Assembly (NCBI GenBank): GCA_013285655.1
Contig: JABDHI010000023.1
Location: forward strand, 1 to 41,915
Origin: Bacteroidota bacterium
GTDB taxonomy: Bacteria > Bacteroidota > Bacteroidia > JABEUT01
Direction: 5' to 3'
Length of the DNA: 41,915 bases
Shown piece after piece: positions 7,240 to 15,637 of the stretch (its first letter is position 1; each line of letters starts with the position of its first letter). The notes beneath the pieces were generated by a model. That model made no database searches. It worked only from the letters and a program-made list of their open reading frames with translations, and was not told the DNA's origin. Both the position numbers and the translations under genes were made by a program.

Positions 7240-8463
7240 CTAACTTATTTCAATACCCACCACAAGTATATCATCCGTTTGTTCTTCATTCTGCCTCCAC
7301 TTCTCTAAATTGTCGTGCAGCGTTTTTTTATTGACGGCCATTCTCTCATCGCAAAGTTGTGTTAAAAGGTCCTTAAACCCCGTAGTTTTAAATTTTTTGC
7401 CGTGTTTTCCGCCAAACTGATCGGCATAACCATCGGTGCATAAGTAGAATTTATCACCCTTTTCTACTTTAATCGTTTCATTCTTGTAGGGCTTCCCTTC
7501 ATAATGCCCTCCGCCAATAGGTTGAGGCGAGCCCTTAATTTCTGTCAGCACTTTATTCCGGGTATAATAAATAGGGCGCCTTGCACTCGAAAATGTAAGG
7601 TTGGAGTTTGCTTTATCAATAGAACAAATAATTATATCCATTCCATCGTGTATCTCTTCAGTATGCTTTCCAAGGTCAAATATCTCCCTAAAGGCCCTAT
7701 TCATTTCGTTCAATATACCTGCAGGGTCAGCTATGTTTTTTAAGTAAACCGTATTCTTAAGCAAATGGTATCCTATCATAGAAAGTAAAGAACCCGGTAC
7801 GCCATGTCCTGTGCAATCGCCTACCGCAATTATGAACTTATCCTTATACTCTTCAAACCAATAAAAATCGCCACTAATAATATCCTTTGGGCGATATAAC
7901 ACAAATGACTCAGGAAAATGCTTATTGAGTAGCCTGATATCAGGCATTATGGCTCTTTGTATCCTGCGGGCGTAGGTTATACTATCGGTTATGTCCTTGT
8001 TCTTCTGGGCTATTATTTCGTTTGCATTTCTAAGCCTTTCGTTAAGGTTTTTCACTATGCTGTTCTCTGCTTTCAGGTCTTTCTTATTAATTGCGCTTTC
8101 AATAATTGATGGCAACCTTATTAGATTACCCTTTAGCACATAATCCTCTGCCCCATTTTTTATACATCTTACAGCAAATTCTTCAGAAACGGAACCTGTA
8201 ACCAAAACAAAGGGTATATCCGGATAAGAGTCCTTTACAATTTGCAAGGCCGTTAAAGAATCGAATTGAGGAAGACTATGATCGGACAAAATAATATCGG
8301 GAGCAAAAGAAGACAAGCCACGCATAAATTGCTCCTTATTTTCGGCGTGCGTTATATTGAATGAAAAATTCGATTTATACAAAGCTCTCTTAATAAGCTC
8401 TACATCGTCTTTATCATCTTCAAGTACAAGTATTTTAAGGCCTCCTGGTAATGCTATATCCAT
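7240..8463 (-). CDS. REC-SpoIIE (PP2C) response regulator phosphatase
   Basis: 407 residues. The receiver domain at about 8-125 keeps D61 (IILSDHSLP) and K in YVLKGN. A coiled coil follows at about 130-165, ending in ITDSITYARRIQRAIMP, typical for SpoIIE-type output in Bacteroidota. The PP2C domain (about 190-405) has the metal-binding motifs SGDFYWF, GDCTGHGVPG and CTDGYADQFGG. The protein should be a Ser/Thr phosphatase switched by phosphorylation of its receiver domain. It is the last gene of the five-gene operon, one base after the REC-LytTR stop. Its receiver is closely similar to that of the REC-kinase at the head of the operon. A STAS-type target is expected for this enzyme class; none lies in the operon. 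Confidence 0.92.
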   Translation of the reverse strand: MDIALPGGLKILVLEDDKDDVELIKRALYKSNFSFNITHAENKEQFMRGLSSFAPDIILSDHSLPQFDSLTALQIVKDSYPDIPFVLVTGSVSEEFAVRCIKNGAEDYVLKGNLIRLPSIIESAINKKDLKAENSIVKNLNERLRNANEIIAQKNKDITDSITYARRIQRAIMPDIRLLNKHFPESFVLYRPKDIISGDFYWFEEYKDKFIIAVGDCTGHGVPGSLLSMIGYHLLKNTVYLKNIADPAGILNEMNRAFREIFDLGKHTEEIHDGMDIIICSIDKANSNLTFSSARRPIYYTRNKVLTEIKGSPQPIGGGHYEGKPYKNETIKVEKGDKFYLCTDGYADQFGGKHGKKFKTTGFKDLLTQLCDERMAVNKKTLHDNLEKWRQNEEQTDDILVVGIEIS

Positions 8464-8464
8464 C

Positions 8465-9181
8465 TTAACTATAAAACATACGTTCTTTAAATTTTTTCTT
8501 AAAAGCAGCTCCCAGGGTTATTTGTTTAGGCTTACCGTTCTCTGCTTTTATTCCTTTAAGGGTAATCAAATCATGCTCTACTTCATGCACGGCTTCCAAT
8601 GAAACTGCTTCAGCTCTGTTCACCTGCACTAGCGTTGCTGAATTCGCCGTGAGGTGCTCTATTTTGCAATTCATAAGTGTATATGTTTCTCCGGTTTTAA
8701 GCCATGCCTGTTTATGGCGCGGGTCAACATCATCAGTAGTAATAAGCATAATATCCTGCAGGCGAATTTTAACCTTTTTACTAGACTCAGCTACATTAAA
8801 AAGTTCGTATTCTTTCTTTTCAGCAAACATATTAAAGGCCTTTTCAAAAGCCTTGTATAACCTGTCCTTCAGTATCGGCTTAGGCACAATATCTACCGGC
8901 GATAAATTAAGAGCATCTCTGTATTTTTGATCAGCACCGCTTATAAATATTATTGGCTTATTACTTATAACCTGTGCCAATGTGGTTCCTTCCATCTGTG
9001 GCATTTCAATATCGAGCAGGCAAAGGTCAAATTCTATCATGGGAGCATGCTCCAGGAACTCTTTAGGGTTGGAAAATGTTTTTACTAATTCTACAACGGC
9101 AGATTCTTTGCACATCTGTTCTAAAGTAGAAAGAATGGTTTCGTTGTCATCTACTGCAACGGCTCTTAGTTTTTTTAACAT
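8465..9181 (-). CDS. REC-LytTR DNA-binding response regulator
   Basis: 238 residues. The receiver domain holds D11/D12, phospho-acceptor D57 (LCLLDIEMPQMEG), a serine in FISGA and lysine in IVPKPI. From about residue 135 the sequence follows the LytTR pattern: VKIRLQDIMLITTDD, TYTLMNCKIEHL, VQVNRAEAVSLEAV, HDLITLKGI and a C-terminal ITLGAAFKKKFKERM. LytTR domains bind pairs of 9-bp direct repeats separated by 12-13 bp. Three promoters flanking this operon carry exactly such arrays, so this protein is the prime candidate for binding them; that is inference. It is the fourth gene of the operon, 37 bases after the single-REC gene and one base before the phosphatase gene. Confidence 0.88.
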   Translation of the reverse strand: MLKKLRAVAVDDNETILSTLEQMCKESAVVELVKTFSNPKEFLEHAPMIEFDLCLLDIEMPQMEGTTLAQVISNKPIIFISGADQKYRDALNLSPVDIVPKPILKDRLYKAFEKAFNMFAEKKEYELFNVAESSKKVKIRLQDIMLITTDDVDPRHKQAWLKTGETYTLMNCKIEHLTANSATLVQVNRAEAVSLEAVHEVEHDLITLKGIKAENGKPKQITLGAAFKKKFKERMFYS

Positions 9182-9218
9182 CGGGGTAGTTTTACGTTAT
9201 GCAAATATTTTTTAATGT

Positions 9219-9668
9219 TTAATCTTTTTTAGGTAGTTCATTAAGTACCAGCCAGTAAAGCCCCAGCTCAGATACTTTATGCGTAAATGCATCGAAACCC
9301 AATGGCTTAACGATATAACTGTTTACGCCCAGTCGGTAACAGGTTTTAATATCCGGATCTTCCGCAGAAGATGTTAGTACCACAACAGGTATGTGCTTCG
9401 TGCGTTCATCCGATTTCAGTCTTTCCAGTACCTCTATGCCGTTTATTTTAGGCATTTTCAAATCGAGTAATATAACCTTTGGTGCATTGTTAATGTCCCG
9501 GCCTTTATACACGCCTTCAGCAAAAACAAAATCCAGCGCCTCTGCACCATCTTGCAAATGCACTAAATTATTAGCCAGATTTTGCTTCTTAAGGGTTCTG
9601 ATGGCCAAAGCGGCGTCATCCGGGTTATCCTCTACCAGGATAATTTCAACAGCATCATTCATTTTCAT
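9219..9668 (-). CDS. single-domain receiver protein (Rcp1-like)
   Basis: 149 residues made of one receiver domain with no output domain. It has E13/D14 in LVEDNPDDA, phospho-acceptor D69 ([13 protein letters not shown]), T/S in VLTSS and K in IVKPLGF. The loop after beta-2 with FAEGVYKGR and the C-terminal helix with GLYWLVLNE are typical of the Rcp1-like response regulators that accompany phytochrome-type and PAS kinases. It probably shuttles phosphate between the triple-PAS kinase just upstream (23 bases) and other receivers. The start may be the first or third codon (MKM). Confidence 0.9.
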   Translation of the reverse strand: MKMNDAVEIILVEDNPDDAALAIRTLKKQNLANNLVHLQDGAEALDFVFAEGVYKGRDINNAPKVILLDLKMPKINGIEVLERLKSDERTKHIPVVVLTSSAEDPDIKTCYRLGVNSYIVKPLGFDAFTHKVSELGLYWLVLNELPKKD

Positions 9669-9691
9669 ATTCGGAGTTTATATATTGCTGA

Positions 9692-11743
9692 TTAATTAAC
9701 AGGTTGTAACGCTATGTAAAAAGTGGCACCATTACCGGGTTCAGCCTCCGCCCATACCCTTCCTCCATGTCGGGTAATAATACGCTTTACCAGGGCCAGG
9801 CCCACGCCGGTCCCTTCAAATTCGGTAGTGCTATGCAGCCGCTGAAACACACCAAAAAGTTTATTATAATACTTCATATCAAAACCAACTCCGTTATCCT
9901 TAATACTATAAACCGTTTCGTTATCGTTTTTATATGAGTCTATAACAATTACCGGGTCTTCTATTTTACCTGAATATTTTACTGCATTACCAATAAGGTT
10001 TGTAAACACATTTTCTATTAACGAACTATCAGCCATTGCCGGCATCAGGTTATTTATCTTGACTTTTGCTTTTAATTGATTACCGTTGGCAAATTGCACC
10101 GTTTTAAGTGCTGATTTAGCAACAATATTCATATCGGTTGTGGTTATGTTCATTTCCTTTTTTCCCATACGCGAAAAGGCCAGCAAGTCGTCAATCAATT
10201 GGCTCATTCGTTCTGCGTTAGATGCAACAGAACCCATCATCTTCTGGGCATCTTCTGCCAGATTGGCGGCATAATCTTCCATTAATATTTTGGTGTATCC
10301 CCTTATTGCCCTTAATGGCGCCCTCAGATCGTGCGATACCGAATAACTAAACGATTCGAGTTCTTTATTGGCCAACTCCATTTCTCCAACACTTCGGGTT
10401 AGGTCGTAATTAAGTTGCTTTATCTGCTCATCTACTACCCTCTTTTCTGTTATGTCTTCACTTATACCTAAAAGATACAAGGGCATTCCGGCTGCATCTT
10501 TAATTGGTATCTTTCGTGTATGTAACCAACGTTGCCCTTCTTTTGTTGTTATAACTTCTTCGGCTATATCAAATACTTTATTACCTTGCAATACTTCCTT
10601 ATCCTTTAGTATAAATTTATTGGCTTGTTCTTCTGGGAAAAAATCATGGTCGCTCTTACCTATTAACTCTTTGCGGGAAAGCCCCAATAACTCTTCCCCT
10701 GATCTATTAAATCTTACGAATTTAAGCGTACGGGCATCCTTAACAAACACCATGTTAGGAATATTTTCCAACACTGAATCAAGAAATTCATTGGATCTTT
10801 TTATTTCTTCTTCGAATTTTTTCCGTGCGGTAAGATCTCTTGTAATTTTTGAAAAACCTGTATGCTTTCCATCATCATCAAAAACAGGGGTGTAAATTAC
10901 ATTCGCCCAAAACACCGACCTGTCTTTACGTATGCGCCATCCCTCAACCTCGCAACTACCTTCTTCCAATGCGGTCTTCAGGTTTTTCAATAAAACTCCT
11001 TCTTCTCTTTCTTTATCTAAATAAAATATTGATGCTGATTTTCCAATTATTTCATTTTCCTTATATCCTTTTATTCGTTCAGCTCCTTTATTCCAGCTAA
11101 TTACAATACCTTTCTTATCGATCATAAAAATAGCGTAGTCTTTAACGCTTTGGGTAAGGAGCCTGAATCTCTCCTCACTTTCAATTAATTTCTGCACATA
11201 TTCTTTTTCCGAAGCTTCTAATGCTTTATTGCGCTTGATTTGAGTAGCTTCGCGTTCCTTAGCTTCAATACCTTCGGTTATATCTTTTACACAATGAATT
11301 ATATAAATTATTTTACCATCTTTATCTAATACAGGGGTATTAATAGGATCCCAGTACTTCACTTCCCAACCACCTCCATCCTTAGCAGGCTTTTGTATAT
11401 CATACTTCTGCACAGCCATGGCGTGCTTTCTCTTATTTTTTAATACGTAGTTTAACGAGCTGCGAAGGTTGGACACTCCATCAGCTGTTGTATCATTCGG
11501 GTTATCAGGGAAAACGTCAAAGATTCCTTTCCCCGTTATTTCTTCACGTTTTGTTAATGTGGCTTTAGTATAATTATCGCTTACAGCTACAATGGTGAAA
11601 TTTTCATCAGGTAATAAAACAAGATATAAACCTTGCACCGACTCAAAGAGTCTTTGAAAGTCTACCAGCTCAGAAACTGGTTTGCTGACAATTTTCTTCT
11701 TTGCATCAATTTTCTTTTTAAGAGGTGGTCTCTTTTCCTTCAT
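9692..11743 (-). CDS. triple-PAS histidine kinase
   Basis: 683 residues without a membrane span. After a basic N-terminus (KKKIDAKKK) come three PAS domains at about 25-155, 190-310 and 325-440, each ending in the PAC-like D-I-T-E / D-L-T-A signature, joined by short coiled coils. The kinase core follows: SYSVSHDLRAPLRAI holds the histidine at about residue 470, the N box is NVFTNLIGNAVKYSG, G1 is DNGVGFD and G2 GTGVGLALVKRI. The H-box form is that of the phytochrome-like HisKA kinases. It is probably the main signal input of the operon; ligands cannot be read from sequence. It starts 7 bases after the REC-kinase stop. Confidence 0.93.
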   Translation of the reverse strand: MKEKRPPLKKKIDAKKKIVSKPVSELVDFQRLFESVQGLYLVLLPDENFTIVAVSDNYTKATLTKREEITGKGIFDVFPDNPNDTTADGVSNLRSSLNYVLKNKRKHAMAVQKYDIQKPAKDGGGWEVKYWDPINTPVLDKDGKIIYIIHCVKDITEGIEAKEREATQIKRNKALEASEKEYVQKLIESEERFRLLTQSVKDYAIFMIDKKGIVISWNKGAERIKGYKENEIIGKSASIFYLDKEREEGVLLKNLKTALEEGSCEVEGWRIRKDRSVFWANVIYTPVFDDDGKHTGFSKITRDLTARKKFEEEIKRSNEFLDSVLENIPNMVFVKDARTLKFVRFNRSGEELLGLSRKELIGKSDHDFFPEEQANKFILKDKEVLQGNKVFDIAEEVITTKEGQRWLHTRKIPIKDAAGMPLYLLGISEDITEKRVVDEQIKQLNYDLTRSVGEMELANKELESFSYSVSHDLRAPLRAIRGYTKILMEDYAANLAEDAQKMMGSVASNAERMSQLIDDLLAFSRMGKKEMNITTTDMNIVAKSALKTVQFANGNQLKAKVKINNLMPAMADSSLIENVFTNLIGNAVKYSGKIEDPVIVIDSYKNDNETVYSIKDNGVGFDMKYYNKLFGVFQRLHSTTEFEGTGVGLALVKRIITRHGGRVWAEAEPGNGATFYIALQPVN

Positions 11744-11750
11744 ACATCAA

Positions 11751-12869
11751 CTAAAAAGTAACAGTAAACGTGGTCCCTTTGCCTACTTCGCTCTTGCAAT
11801 CAATACTTCCTTTAAGTGCCGCAACCAAATCTTTAACAATAGAAAGACCAAGACCATTACTTGGCTCGTTGTTAGTTGGTTTTGGACTAAGTTTCTGAAA
11901 CCTTCCATACATCTTTTGTATATCTTCTTTAGGTATACCCTGGCCTTCGTCCTTTACTTTTAAAATATACTTTCTATCCTTCTTCGCTATCTCAACCTTT
12001 ATGCCTTTGCCGGGGTTTGTATACTTAATTGCATTAGATATAAGGTTATCTGTAATAATGGAAAAATAACTTACATCCGTCCTGAAAAAAGTGTCCTTAC
12101 ATTTATTTGAATATGTAACCTTTATGTTTTTCCGTATAGCCGCATCTTCGTACCTATCAACAATATCCTGTACTAGGTTACCTACATTCACCAAATTATA
12201 AAGCGGATTAATAATGCCTGATTGAATACGGTTTACCGTTAAAAAATCAGATATAAGAGTACGCATATGTACAACAGTTCTGTCTAGGCGGTTTATCTGC
12301 GAATCTCGCTTGTTACTAATACCCGAAACAGAAGTCTTTATTGAATCGACTATATGTCCCATTGAAGCAACATAGTTTTGTAAGTCATGTGATACAATAC
12401 CCATGAACCTGTCCTTCTCCTGATTTAAGTAATCAAGTTCATTGTTTTTCTTTTCTATTTCCGCATTCAGTCGCTTAATAATTATATTCTCTTCCTCCAG
12501 TTTCCTTTTCTGTATACTGGTTTCTATAGCCGCCGGCAAACGCGATAGATTATTTTTTAATATATAATCATCAGCACCTGCTTTCATACACGACACGGCA
12601 AACTCTTCTGATACTGAACCTGTGACAAGAATAAATGGCACGTTAGGCATCTCTTCTTTAGCAATTTTGAGGGCTGCAAGCGAATTAAATTGCGGTAAGG
12701 AATGGTCAGATAGAATTACATCTGGCTTGAATTGTTTAACTGCATTCGTGAATTCATCACGTGTATCTACACGATGACTTATAAAGCGCATCTTATCTCT
12801 GGTGAGTTGTCTCTCAATAAGATCGGCATCTTCTACAAAATCTTCCAACATTAGTATTTTTATACTCAT
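11751..12869 (-). CDS. REC-histidine kinase, first gene of the phosphorelay operon
   Basis: With the start at 12869 (MSIKILMLEDFVED) the protein has 372 residues: a receiver domain (phospho-acceptor D in VILSDHSLPQF, K in YILKNN), a coiled coil, then HisKA with the histidine in GIVSHDLQNYVASM and an ATPase domain (NLISNAIKYTNPG, DEGQGIP, NGLGLSIVKDL). An N-terminal receiver ahead of the kinase makes kinase activity itself subject to phosphorylation. The frame is open to an ATG at 12965, but those 32 extra residues do not look like part of a receiver domain. A -7 box at 12985-12992 would give a leader of about 110 bases to the chosen start or about 13 to the longer one, so the longer start is not excluded. 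Confidence 0.88.
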   Translation of the reverse strand: MSIKILMLEDFVEDADLIERQLTRDKMRFISHRVDTRDEFTNAVKQFKPDVILSDHSLPQFNSLAALKIAKEEMPNVPFILVTGSVSEEFAVSCMKAGADDYILKNNLSRLPAAIETSIQKRKLEEENIIIKRLNAEIEKKNNELDYLNQEKDRFMGIVSHDLQNYVASMGHIVDSIKTSVSGISNKRDSQINRLDRTVVHMRTLISDFLTVNRIQSGIINPLYNLVNVGNLVQDIVDRYEDAAIRKNIKVTYSNKCKDTFFRTDVSYFSIITDNLISNAIKYTNPGKGIKVEIAKKDRKYILKVKDEGQGIPKEDIQKMYGRFQKLSPKPTNNEPSNGLGLSIVKDLVAALKGSIDCKSEVGKGTTFTVTF

Positions 12870-12984
12870 AATTCTTATCGGGGTTTGGTTAACGTACACT
12901 ATATCTTGTTCTGCAATCATAAATACATTAGATAAGTAAAAATCCCCTCTAATCATTACGTTCATCCAACGTAATTACTAAAAC

Positions 12985-13064
12985 CAAAATTACATTACTA
13001 AAAGGAGAAAAGAAATCCGTATAAATACCTAATTTTCAAAATCAGTTATCCGTATAAATACCTA
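12985..13064 (-). promoter_or_regulatory. promoter of the phosphorelay operon with two TAGGTATTTATACGGA boxes
   Basis: On the minus strand two identical 16-mers TAGGTATTTATACGGA (13064-13049 and 13031-13016) are 33 bp apart. 23 bases after the second is a -7 box TAATTTTG (12992-12985). Box sequence, orientation and distance to the -7 box match the promoter at 3886-3978. Confidence 0.65.
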
Positions 13065-13167
13065 GTATTAATGTGCCTTATAAGAATCACAAAGTATACT
13101 TACGTGCTCAAAATCAGAATAATTATGAGTAGTTTATTTGTAATATCTTATAGTCTATTGGTATAAA

Positions 13168-13198
13168 ACAAAAATGCCCGGTATGCCGGGCATTTTTT
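13168..13198 (-). terminator. terminator of the NHL-repeat gene
   Basis: Stem ATGCCCGG / CCGGGCAT with a TATG loop, and A/T runs on both sides. It lies 50 bases after the NHL-protein stop and separates it from the phosphorelay operon promoter. Confidence 0.85.
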
Positions 13199-13247
13199 CT
13201 ATCTATGTTAAACAACTAATTAAAACAAAGATATCGTATCGTTAAAA

Positions 13248-14606
13248 CTATTCTTTGATGAATCTAGCAATTTGAGTACAATTATCGTTCATGATAGCTT
13301 GTGCAAAATATACACCAGGAGTTAAAGAGTTAATATCAACGGTAGTAGCTTGATCATTAGCAACTTCGGTTGCAAAGCTCATTACTTCTTTACCAGTCAT
13401 ATCTATAATTCTTACTGTTGCATGTTCCGAACTGTTTTGTAAGTTAAAGCTAATGTTAATGTTTTGGCGAGCAGGATTAGGATATACTGATACAGAAGTT
13501 GTTGCAGTAACATTATTTACACTAGTGAACAAATTACCAATAACTCTTATTTCGTTGTTGCCGAAGTCTGCAACATATAGGTTACCACTTATATCAGATG
13601 CGATCCCTCTTGGATTATTGAAGGTTCCTGAAGAGCCAGTACCATTATTTGCACCTTCACTCCTTGAGCCTGCTAAAGTGCTTACCGTTCCGGTTGCAAT
13701 TACAATTTTACGTATTTGGTTATTGTCTCCATCTGCCACAAACAAATCACCATTACCATCAGCTGTTATACCATAAGGAGCGTCAAATTTTGCAGAAGCA
13801 CCAATACCATTTGTAGAACCCCATGAAGTAGAACCGGCAACTGTAGACACCATTCCGGTTGCAAGAACTATTTTACGTATTTCGTTATTGCCTTCGTCCA
13901 CAACATACAAATTGCCCTCGCCATCTGTAGTTACTCCCGAAGGGTAGTTAAAACTTGCAGCTGCCCCCTTACCATCAGCTGAACCTGTGCAACTAGAACC
14001 GGCTATGGTGGTTACAGCACCAGTTGCAACAACTATCTTTCTTATTGCTGAGTTAAGCCCGCCGGCAACATACAGGTTGCCTTGTGCATCACAAGTAATA
14101 CCGCATGGGTGGTAAAAGCTGGCAGCAGTTCCAACTCCATCAGAACCTCCATCCTTTCCTGAACCTGCAAGTGTAGTAACTGCGCCGGTTGCAAGAACTA
14201 TCTTTCTGATTTGATTGTTATAAGAGTCTGCCACATATAAGTTGCCTTGTGCATCACAAGTAATGCTCGTAGGATAGTTAAACCTTGCAGCAGTATCTGT
14301 TCCGTTAGCTGAACCTGCTTCTGTTGAACCTGCAACGGTAGTAACCGCTCCTGTTTCTATTGATATTTTACGTATTTCGTTATTACCGGCATCTGCAATA
14401 TACAAATTACCTTGTCCATCAGTAGCAACTCCAAATGGGTTATTAAAACTTGCCGAAGTGCTTACTCCATCATTTGAGCCTGCATTTGTTGTACCTGCTA
14501 AGGTGTTTACTTGTTGTGCACCTGCAAAAGTAACTGCACATACCAGTACTGTCATTAATTTAACCTTTAGGCTGCTTGCTGTTTTTGTTTGGAAGTTCGT
14601 TTTCAT
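13248..14606 (-). CDS. secreted six-bladed NHL propeller with T9SS sorting domain
   Basis: 452 residues. A signal peptide (1-30) is followed by six NHL repeats of about 55 residues (about 54-355), each with F-N-x-P-x-G-I/V, D-G-x-G-N-L-Y-V-A-D and N-N-x-I-R-K-I, joined by linkers of the form ATGAVTTxAGS. Such repeats form a six-bladed propeller for protein or glycan contacts; the linkers are Gly/Ser/Thr rich. The C-terminal 85 residues are a type A T9SS sorting domain (VSVYPNPARQNINISF, MTGKEVMSF, LTPGVYFAQAI), so the protein is predicted to cross the outer membrane and be surface-attached or released. It has its own -7 box (14635-14642), a triple LytTR-like array upstream and a terminator. 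Confidence 0.93.
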   Translation of the reverse strand: MKTNFQTKTASSLKVKLMTVLVCAVTFAGAQQVNTLAGTTNAGSNDGVSTSASFNNPFGVATDGQGNLYIADAGNNEIRKISIETGAVTTVAGSTEAGSANGTDTAARFNYPTSITCDAQGNLYVADSYNNQIRKIVLATGAVTTLAGSGKDGGSDGVGTAASFYHPCGITCDAQGNLYVAGGLNSAIRKIVVATGAVTTIAGSSCTGSADGKGAAASFNYPSGVTTDGEGNLYVVDEGNNEIRKIVLATGMVSTVAGSTSWGSTNGIGASAKFDAPYGITADGNGDLFVADGDNNQIRKIVIATGTVSTLAGSRSEGANNGTGSSGTFNNPRGIASDISGNLYVADFGNNEIRVIGNLFTSVNNVTATTSVSVYPNPARQNINISFNLQNSSEHATVRIIDMTGKEVMSFATEVANDQATTVDINSLTPGVYFAQAIMNDNCTQIARFIKE

Positions 14607-14634
14607 GATATTTTGTTTTAATTAGTTTATGAAG

Positions 14635-14724
14635 CAAACATACAGCCGTAACAGGGGGTAGCGGGGTAGCTATGTAACGAGAAGTAGCCACATTTGTAAT
14701 GAACATATGAAACTCTGTAATGAA
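14635..14724 (-). promoter_or_regulatory. LytTR-type triple direct repeat promoter of the NHL protein
   Basis: Plus-strand copies TGTAACGAG (14673-14681), TGTAATGAA (14695-14703) and TGTAATGAA (14716-14724) are spaced 22 and 21 bp. On the minus strand they read TTCATTACA toward the gene. The -7 box is TATGTTTG (14642-14635) and the gap to the proximal repeat is 30 bases. The leader is about 22-29 bases. Confidence 0.75.
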
Positions 14725-14771
14725 TTTTCAAAGCGATTAATACAAGGCTCCGACAAACATTATTATATAAG

Positions 14772-14786
14772 TAGTTATTATAACTA
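14772..14786. repeat. 15-bp palindrome in the divergent intergenic region
   Basis: TAGTTAT-T-ATAACTA is a perfect odd palindrome between the two LytTR-like arrays. The rest of the intergenic stretch 14725-14903 is AT-rich and shows no gene that I can support. It could be an operator or chance in AT-rich DNA. Confidence 0.35.
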
Positions 14787-14903
14787 TATATATACCTCCC
14801 TTTTTAAAATGGCTATTTTTTGCTTGCACTATCCTATAGATAAGACTTAAGTCCTCCTTTATAGAAATACCTGCCAAAGCACCTTTTTTAGAAACACCAA
14901 AGG

Positions 14904-14991
14904 TTCATTACATAATTTCTTGCATTCATTACCTATAGTGCCTTATTCATTGCATACACAAAGCATAAGGCCCGATACCGATATAGTTTTG
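14904..14991 (+). promoter_or_regulatory. LytTR-type triple direct repeat promoter of the 203-residue exported protein
   Basis: TTCATTACA (14904-14912), TTCATTACC (14925-14933) and TTCATTGCA (14946-14954) repeat at exactly 21 bp. A -7 box TAGTTTTG (14984-14991) follows after 29 bases. No TTG lies at the usual -33 position, as expected for an activator-dependent promoter whose proximal site covers that region. Confidence 0.75.
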
Positions 14992-15025
14992 TATCGTAAT
15001 TCAACAACAACTAAAACAAAACGTC

Positions 15026-15637
15026 ATGAAAAATTCAATCTTAATATTACTGGTAGCTGGAAGTTTGACCGCCGGCAATTTATTTGCAACAAACAACAAC
15101 AGGAACAATGGGGCTAAAAGAGATACATTAAACATTAAATGCCTGCTTTATTCACCAAATGCATTTTATGCAGCTGAATTAGGCGAAACCCCGTTAAAAA
15201 ACACTGTGGATTCGTTGGCTGCCTCTATTCCTTACGATAGCACTCAAAATTTAAACCTAGTGGTAGTATCGGCGGCTGACCTTGGCCTTCAAAATCTGGC
15301 TGATGTTCAATGGGATGAATTACTTGATAGCGCCATAAGCCATGGTTATCAGCCATGTCCTGCACAAGCCGGTCCAGAACTTTACCTGCTTTCTCAATGC
15401 GTAAAACTGCATAACATGCCAACTACTGAGCCTATATTTATTGGAATGCAGGAAATAACACCCAAAAAGCATAAATTCATGGGTATTTCGCTTAAAAAAG
15501 AAGAAGCATTTGTATTCTGCCTTAAATCAAAGGACCATGGAAAATCATACAAACTGGGTTATGCAAGCACACAATTGGGTAATAAAAGCTACATATGGTC
15601 AGCCGATGATAAGTTTGTGTTCGTAAAAGGAAAATAA
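15026..15637 (+). CDS. exported protein of unknown function (203 aa)
   Basis: I do not recognise the family. A signal peptide (residues 1-21, ending LFAT) is followed by a Asn-rich linker (NNNRNNGAKR) and a mixed alpha/beta domain with YSPNAFYAAELGETPLKN, NLNLVVVSAADLGLQNL and a Cys-containing middle (PCPAQAGPELYLLSQC). The mature part has four cysteines, which could form disulfides in the periplasm. The end (YIWSADDKFVFVKGK) has no T9SS tail or anchor, so a periplasmic location is likely. It is divergent from the NHL/T9SS gene and shares the same promoter architecture, which suggests joint production. A terminator follows 60 bases downstream. Confidence 0.75.
   Translation: MKNSILILLVAGSLTAGNLFATNNNRNNGAKRDTLNIKCLLYSPNAFYAAELGETPLKNTVDSLAASIPYDSTQNLNLVVVSAADLGLQNLADVQWDELLDSAISHGYQPCPAQAGPELYLLSQCVKLHNMPTTEPIFIGMQEITPKKHKFMGISLKKEEAFVFCLKSKDHGKSYKLGYASTQLGNKSYIWSADDKFVFVKGK

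Noticed and set aside
12951-12999. Single TCATTACG and ACATTACT copies near the phosphorelay promoter
   Set aside because: They do not follow the 21-22 bp period or the 29-30 base distance to a -7 box.
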